Below are positions 60,899 to 64,000 of a DNA stretch of 64,000 nt, piece by piece. A model generated the notes under the pieces. The model made no database searches. It was not told the origin of the DNA and worked only from the letters and a program-made list of their open reading frames with translations. Position 1 is the stretch's first letter. Each line of letters opens with the position of its first letter. The DNA is from Pokkaliibacter sp. MBI-7 (lineage in GTDB: Bacteria > Pseudomonadota > Gammaproteobacteria > Pseudomonadales > Balneatricaceae), in contig NZ_JARVTG010000001.1 in assembly GCF_029846635.1 (NCBI RefSeq), positions 4,117,001-4,181,000 on the forward strand. Direction: 5' to 3'. Both the position numbers and the translations under genes were made by a program.

Positions 60899-61921
60899 TC
60901 AGTCGTTGTCGCCTGCGGGTGCTGACTCATTTAACGCATAACGTCGCAGTTGCGCTTTGATAGATTCGGGCAGCCCCTGAATGATCAGGGTGTCGGTATC
61001 GGCCTTGTACTCAATGTCTTTGCCCAGTCGCGACGCTGAAAAGCTGAGTTGCAAATCCATGCTGCGGCCATGAAAGCGCACTAGCTGCTTCAGGGTCGAC
61101 TTCTCCGGCAGAATTTCATCCGGCAGGGGCAGGGGTTGACTTTGGGCAAAGTCAGTGAAGCTATCTGGTGCTTCTGGTTTGATGACCTTAGCCAGTTCGT
61201 TCAGGCGTACCGGTTCTGCCAGTTTTTCCTGCTCAATGCAGTATTCATATACGGCCTCTCTGCAGGCCAGTTGCTGCTCTGCGGGTAATTGCTGGCTGAA
61301 CTGTGCTACCTGCTCCAGCAGGGTTTCGGTTTGTTCTGAGCGGTCAACTGACGGAAGGCAGCCAACAAAATGGCCAAAATGCTCTGCCAGTCGGCGTTGT
61401 GACTTTCCTTGAGTGAAGCAGATATAACGCTGGGAGTCTTCATTCCAGGCGGTGAGGTCAATGCTGGCTGCCAGATGAACCTTGGACAGGTCTAAATAAT
61501 GAGCTGGAGTGATCTCCAGTTCATCATTAATGGCCATTGCATCTGCATTGTGAAGCAGGGCGATTAGAAAGTGTTCAGAGGTAGGTTGCTCATAAAAAGC
61601 AAATAGCAGATAGCCTTGTACGCTGAGGTCAGACTGATCCAGCTCCCGTTTGAACAAGCTGAGCGCCTGATAGGTCAGCTTCATAAACTCCAGACCACCC
61701 TGCTGGTGTTCTTTGAGCCAGCGCGAAAAAGGGTAAAGTTCGCTGTCCTTCTGAAAACAACCATAGTGCCGGCCAGCCTTGGCAAGTAACTGGCGATTAA
61801 GTTCTGTCACCAGTGTTTCTACCGAGGGTGAGGAGGCTATTGCATCCTGACGCGGCATGAGCTGGGTTTCGCCCTCTTCGGGTTTTTGGAATGCGTGTAA
61901 TGTCAGGTGACGTACGGCCAA
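60899..61921 (-). CDS. ndpA: Nucleoid-associated protein NdpA (YejK)
   Basis: A 340-residue protein of the 37-kDa nucleoid-associated family. Typical segments are VRHLTLHAFQKPEEG, ALLHNADAMAINDELEITPA, HYLDLSKVHLAASIDLTAWN and the C-terminal LKQLVRFHGRSMDLQLSFSA. The start is a TTG at 61921 giving the usual family N-terminus, with no strong ribosome site. Confidence 0.92.
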   Translation of the reverse strand: MAVRHLTLHAFQKPEEGETQLMPRQDAIASSPSVETLVTELNRQLLAKAGRHYGCFQKDSELYPFSRWLKEHQQGGLEFMKLTYQALSLFKRELDQSDLSVQGYLLFAFYEQPTSEHFLIALLHNADAMAINDELEITPAHYLDLSKVHLAASIDLTAWNEDSQRYICFTQGKSQRRLAEHFGHFVGCLPSVDRSEQTETLLEQVAQFSQQLPAEQQLACREAVYEYCIEQEKLAEPVRLNELAKVIKPEAPDSFTDFAQSQPLPLPDEILPEKSTLKQLVRFHGRSMDLQLSFSASRLGKDIEYKADTDTLIIQGLPESIKAQLRRYALNESAPAGDND

Positions 61922-62149
61922 GGTGAGATCCTGAGCTTGAGATGGGGTAACAACTATAGATCATTATTCGAGCGCTGTGCTCGATCTCTACTGCACTGAG
62001 ACGATGGAGCTAGAGCGAAAGAATAATCGAAGCGCGTAGCGCTGTGCAGCTTTTTGAGAGAGGGTTTTGTATCGATTGGGCGTTTTAAATGCATGGCAGG
62101 AGGTTGTGCAGCCGAGAGCGTTGCTCCCGGCATGTGTGTTGGGCGGCTT

Positions 62150-62509
62150 TTAACTGTTGTTATCCTGCTCAAGTGCAGAGGATGAGACGTCAGCTTCTTG
62201 CTTGGTCTGTGCACGTTTAGCGAGAGTGCGTCGTGACTCGTGAGCCAGAATGACCAACGCCTGCCGGGCGTTGCTCACATCATTGGCACTTTCGGGGAGG
62301 GGAATGGCCACTGCTACTTTGCCTTCTCCCGTGACTATCTCAAGATCAATATGGCGGGTGTGTATCGCCACCATCTCTACATCATCAAAGGTCTGATATT
62401 CACTATATGCCCTCACATAGTCAGCCAGCGCTTGTTTGTGATCCTTGTTCATGTGCTCCACGATACTTTGGCTGAGCGCAGTGCTGAGTGAAGTTGATAT
62501 GTTCATCAT
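62150..62509 (-). CDS. DUF2470 domain protein
   Basis: A 119-residue protein. The DUF2470 pattern is IVEHMNKDHKQALADYVRAY with HTRHIDLEI following. Such domains sit at the C-terminus of haem-utilisation (HugZ-type) proteins; here it stands alone, without the flavin domain. Role unknown. Two ATGs at 62509 and 62506. Confidence 0.82.
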   Translation of the reverse strand: MMNISTSLSTALSQSIVEHMNKDHKQALADYVRAYSEYQTFDDVEMVAIHTRHIDLEIVTGEGKVAVAIPLPESANDVSNARQALVILAHESRRTLAKRAQTKQEADVSSSALEQDNNS

Positions 62510-62664
62510 TTAGTTAGTCATCCTTGTCATGGGGCATCCCTTATTGGATCCGGCTTATGCCAACTGGTGCGTGCTGACCCATTTTCAGCACTAATAATGT
62601 GGTGCTGTTTTCTACCACAAAAGGTTCAGGTAAAAAAGTTGGTGGTTGTCGTGTGTTGTGTGTC

Positions 62665-63081
62665 TCAGCGGTTTGGAGGGATTGCATAGGTGGTCGTGAC
62701 ATGGGCGATCAACTCCTGTTGATCTTCATTGCGCAGAAGTACTTCACCTACGGCCAGACGCTTGCCCAGCTTGAACAACTTTGCGTCAGCAATGATAGCG
62801 CTGCCTGCATCAGCCTTGCGCATGAAGTTGATATTCAGACTGGTGGTTACTGCTAATGGAGCGGGTCCAATAGCGCCCAGTAATGCGGCATAAAAAGCAA
62901 CATCCGCCAGTCCCATCAGGGTTGGTCCTGAAACAGTGTTACCAGGACGTGTGTGGCGATGATCTGTCCGCATTTTCATCGTGGCGTGGTGATGCGTGAG
63001 TGCTATAACGTCGCCATACGGATGATCGAATAAAGCCAGTAAGTATTGGTTCAGCTCTTCAGCAGATGCCCAGTGCAGCAT
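62665..63081 (-). CDS. PaaI-family thioesterase (hotdog fold)
   Basis: A 138-residue hotdog protein. Catalytic-loop segment GNTVSGPTLMGLADVAFYAA and TTSLNINFMRKADAGSAIIA identify the PaaI branch of acyl-CoA thioesterases. The substrate is unknown. Confidence 0.9.
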   Translation of the reverse strand: MLHWASAEELNQYLLALFDHPYGDVIALTHHHATMKMRTDHRHTRPGNTVSGPTLMGLADVAFYAALLGAIGPAPLAVTTSLNINFMRKADAGSAIIADAKLFKLGKRLAVGEVLLRNEDQQELIAHVTTTYAIPPNR

Positions 63082-63380
63082 GATGTGATTTCCATTTATT
63101 GTTATTGCGAGTGTTCAGCACTCATAGAGTGGGCTGCTTACGCCGTTATTGTTTATACACATTAGTGAGTGATCTGCCGTAGCGGAAAGACGACTATTGT
63201 CGAGTGGGTGCTGCCGGGAAGAAAAGACTTGCACTTGGTGATGAATCAGCTAGATTTTCCTACTCGCTTGAGATGTCACATGAGATGTGATGGCTGTTGA
63301 AGTCCCTGCACTTATTGCGGTGCGGTATCTGAAGTGTGTGGCTGTGAGTCTCAAAGATTCGCAAAAACATATATTTAGTA
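63082..63380. other. Intergenic region before the tRNA cluster
   Basis: About 300 bp with no supported gene; holds the thioesterase promoter. Confidence 0.5.
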
Positions 63381-63408
63381 TTGACTCAGCCGGTCAAATC
63401 ATTATTAT
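63381..63408 (+). promoter_or_regulatory. Promoter of the Ser-Asn-Lys tRNA cluster
   Basis: TTGACT (63381-63386), 16-bp spacer, TATTAT (63403-63408), then a GC-rich GTGCGCCG discriminator. It lies 15 bp before the first tRNA. Confidence 0.7.
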
Positions 63409-63423
63409 GTGCGCCGTCGAAAC

Positions 63424-63511
63424 GGAGGGATGGCCGAGTGGTTTAAGGCAGCGGTCTTGAAAACCGCCGTGGGGAGACCCACCGTGAGTTCGAATCTCAC
63501 TTCCTCCGCCA
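63424..63511 (+). tRNA. tRNA-Ser(TGA)
   Basis: 88 nt with CCA. Acceptor GGAGGGA/TTCCTCC, anticodon stem GCGGT/ACCGC with loop CTTGAAA, long variable arm GTGGGGAGACCCAC. Confidence 0.96.
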
Positions 63512-63518
63512 CCGATGT

Positions 63519-63594
63519 TCCCTGATAGCTCAGTCGGTAGAGCAGCGGACTGTTAATCCGTTGGTCGCTGGTTCGAGTCCAGCTCGGGGAGCCA
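63519..63594 (+). tRNA. tRNA-Asn(GTT)
   Basis: 76 nt with CCA. Acceptor TCCCTGA/TCGGGGA, anticodon loop CTGTTAA. Confidence 0.96.
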
Positions 63595-63595
63595 T

Positions 63596-63671
63596 GGGTC
63601 GTTAGCTCAGTTGGTAGAGCAGTTGGCTTTTAACCAATTGGTCGCAGGTTCGAGTCCTGCACGACCCACCA
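63596..63671 (+). tRNA. tRNA-Lys(TTT), copy 1
   Basis: 76 nt with CCA. Acceptor GGGTCGT/ACGACCC, anticodon loop CTTTTAA. Starts one base after tRNA-Asn. Confidence 0.96.
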
Positions 63672-63697
63672 TTTTTTATTTTTTCTCATGCATGCAT

Positions 63698-63773
63698 GGG
63701 TCGTTAGCTCAGTTGGTAGAGCAGTTGGCTTTTAACCAATTGGTCGCAGGTTCGAGTCCTGCACGACCCACCA
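63698..63773 (+). tRNA. tRNA-Lys(TTT), copy 2
   Basis: 76 nt, identical to copy 1 throughout, after a 26-bp AT-rich spacer. Confidence 0.96.
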
Positions 63774-63790
63774 TCATGAACCCTCGTTTA

Positions 63791-63866
63791 GGGTCGTTAG
63801 CTCAGTTGGTAGAGCAGTTGGCTTTTAACCAATTGGTCGCAGGTTCGAGTCCTGCACGACCCACCA
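63791..63866 (+). tRNA. tRNA-Lys(TTT), copy 3
   Basis: 76 nt, identical to copies 1 and 2, after a 17-bp spacer. Confidence 0.96.
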
Positions 63867-63921
63867 TGCAAGAGCAAGTAACAAGGCCGTTTGCCTTAGT
63901 GAAAACTCGATCAGTGGACGG

Positions 63922-64000
63922 GGAGGGATGGCCGAGTGGTTTAAGGCAGCGGTCTTGAAAACCGCCGAGTGTAACAGCTCCGTGAGTTCGAATCTCACTT
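63922..64000 (+). tRNA. tRNA-Ser(TGA), second copy, cut by window end
   Basis: 79 nt visible, ending inside the 3' acceptor side. Acceptor, D-arm, anticodon arm and T-arm match the first Ser copy, but the variable arm is GAGTGTAACAGCTC. Confidence 0.9.

Noticed and set aside
63611..63958. A reading frame repeating LVEQLAFNQLVAGSSPARPT
   Set aside because: It is translation of three identical tRNA-Lys genes, a well-known false protein.
63424..64000. tRNA cluster as an integration site for a mobile element
   Set aside because: No integrase, direct-repeat att site or foreign-looking genes are visible in the window.

Overview
The window reads as chromosomal DNA of a motile, heterotrophic gammaproteobacterium of the Oceanospirillales/Pseudomonadales type. 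The evidence is gene order: corC-ybeY-phoH-miaB with lnt, pstSCAB, ychF-pth-rplY-prs, lolB beside a TPR lipoprotein, and hemA-prfA-prmC-moeB. Base composition is moderately GC-rich and gene density is high. I saw no prophage, insertion sequence or CRISPR array. The assignment to an order is inference.

Positions 1-13 kb are accessory. They hold a truncated LysR gene divergent from an NAD(P)-dependent sugar-epimerase-like protein, a chemoreceptor (MCP), a TRAP transporter (dctPQM) with a DUF1445 hydro-lyase and a LysR regulator, a second large Cache-type chemoreceptor and a small GST-fold protein. Two entericidin-like lipoprotein genes (44 and 47 aa) follow at 12.9-13.5 kb. A canonical promoter and a terminator-like hairpin upstream of dctP suggest an unannotated small RNA.

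Positions 14-25 kb form a polyol catabolic cluster on the minus strand: ABC transporter (binding protein, two permeases, ATPase), mannitol/arabinitol-type dehydrogenase, HAD phosphatase, transaldolase and xylulokinase. It is divergent from an AraC/MtlR-type activator. The shared intergenic region carries GCAMAAAAGTA half-sites, two of them exactly 21 bp apart. The lack of a fructokinase and the presence of transaldolase point to pentitol use as well as, or instead of, hexitol use.

Positions 25-34 kb hold decayed and signalling genes: a chemoreceptor remnant, a GGEEF diguanylate cyclase, an O-antigen-polymerase C-terminal remnant next to manC, and a glutamate/dicarboxylate symporter with its own two-component system. 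The symporter promoter is a textbook sigma-54 element preceded by four copies of ATAAC-N4-GTTAT, the probable binding site of the adjacent NtrC-type regulator.

Positions 34-63 kb are mostly housekeeping: lipoprotein maturation (lnt), ribosome and RNA maturation (ybeY, phoH, miaB), a Gln/Met tRNA operon, phosphate uptake with a PHO box, translation and nucleotide genes (ychF, pth, rplY, prs), outer-membrane lipoprotein insertion (lolB), and haem/release-factor genes. Small transport, phosphatase and nucleoid genes follow. The window ends in a Ser-Asn-Lys-Lys-Lys-Ser tRNA cluster cut by the window edge. The gene ispE, normally between lolB and prs in related bacteria, is absent from that position.
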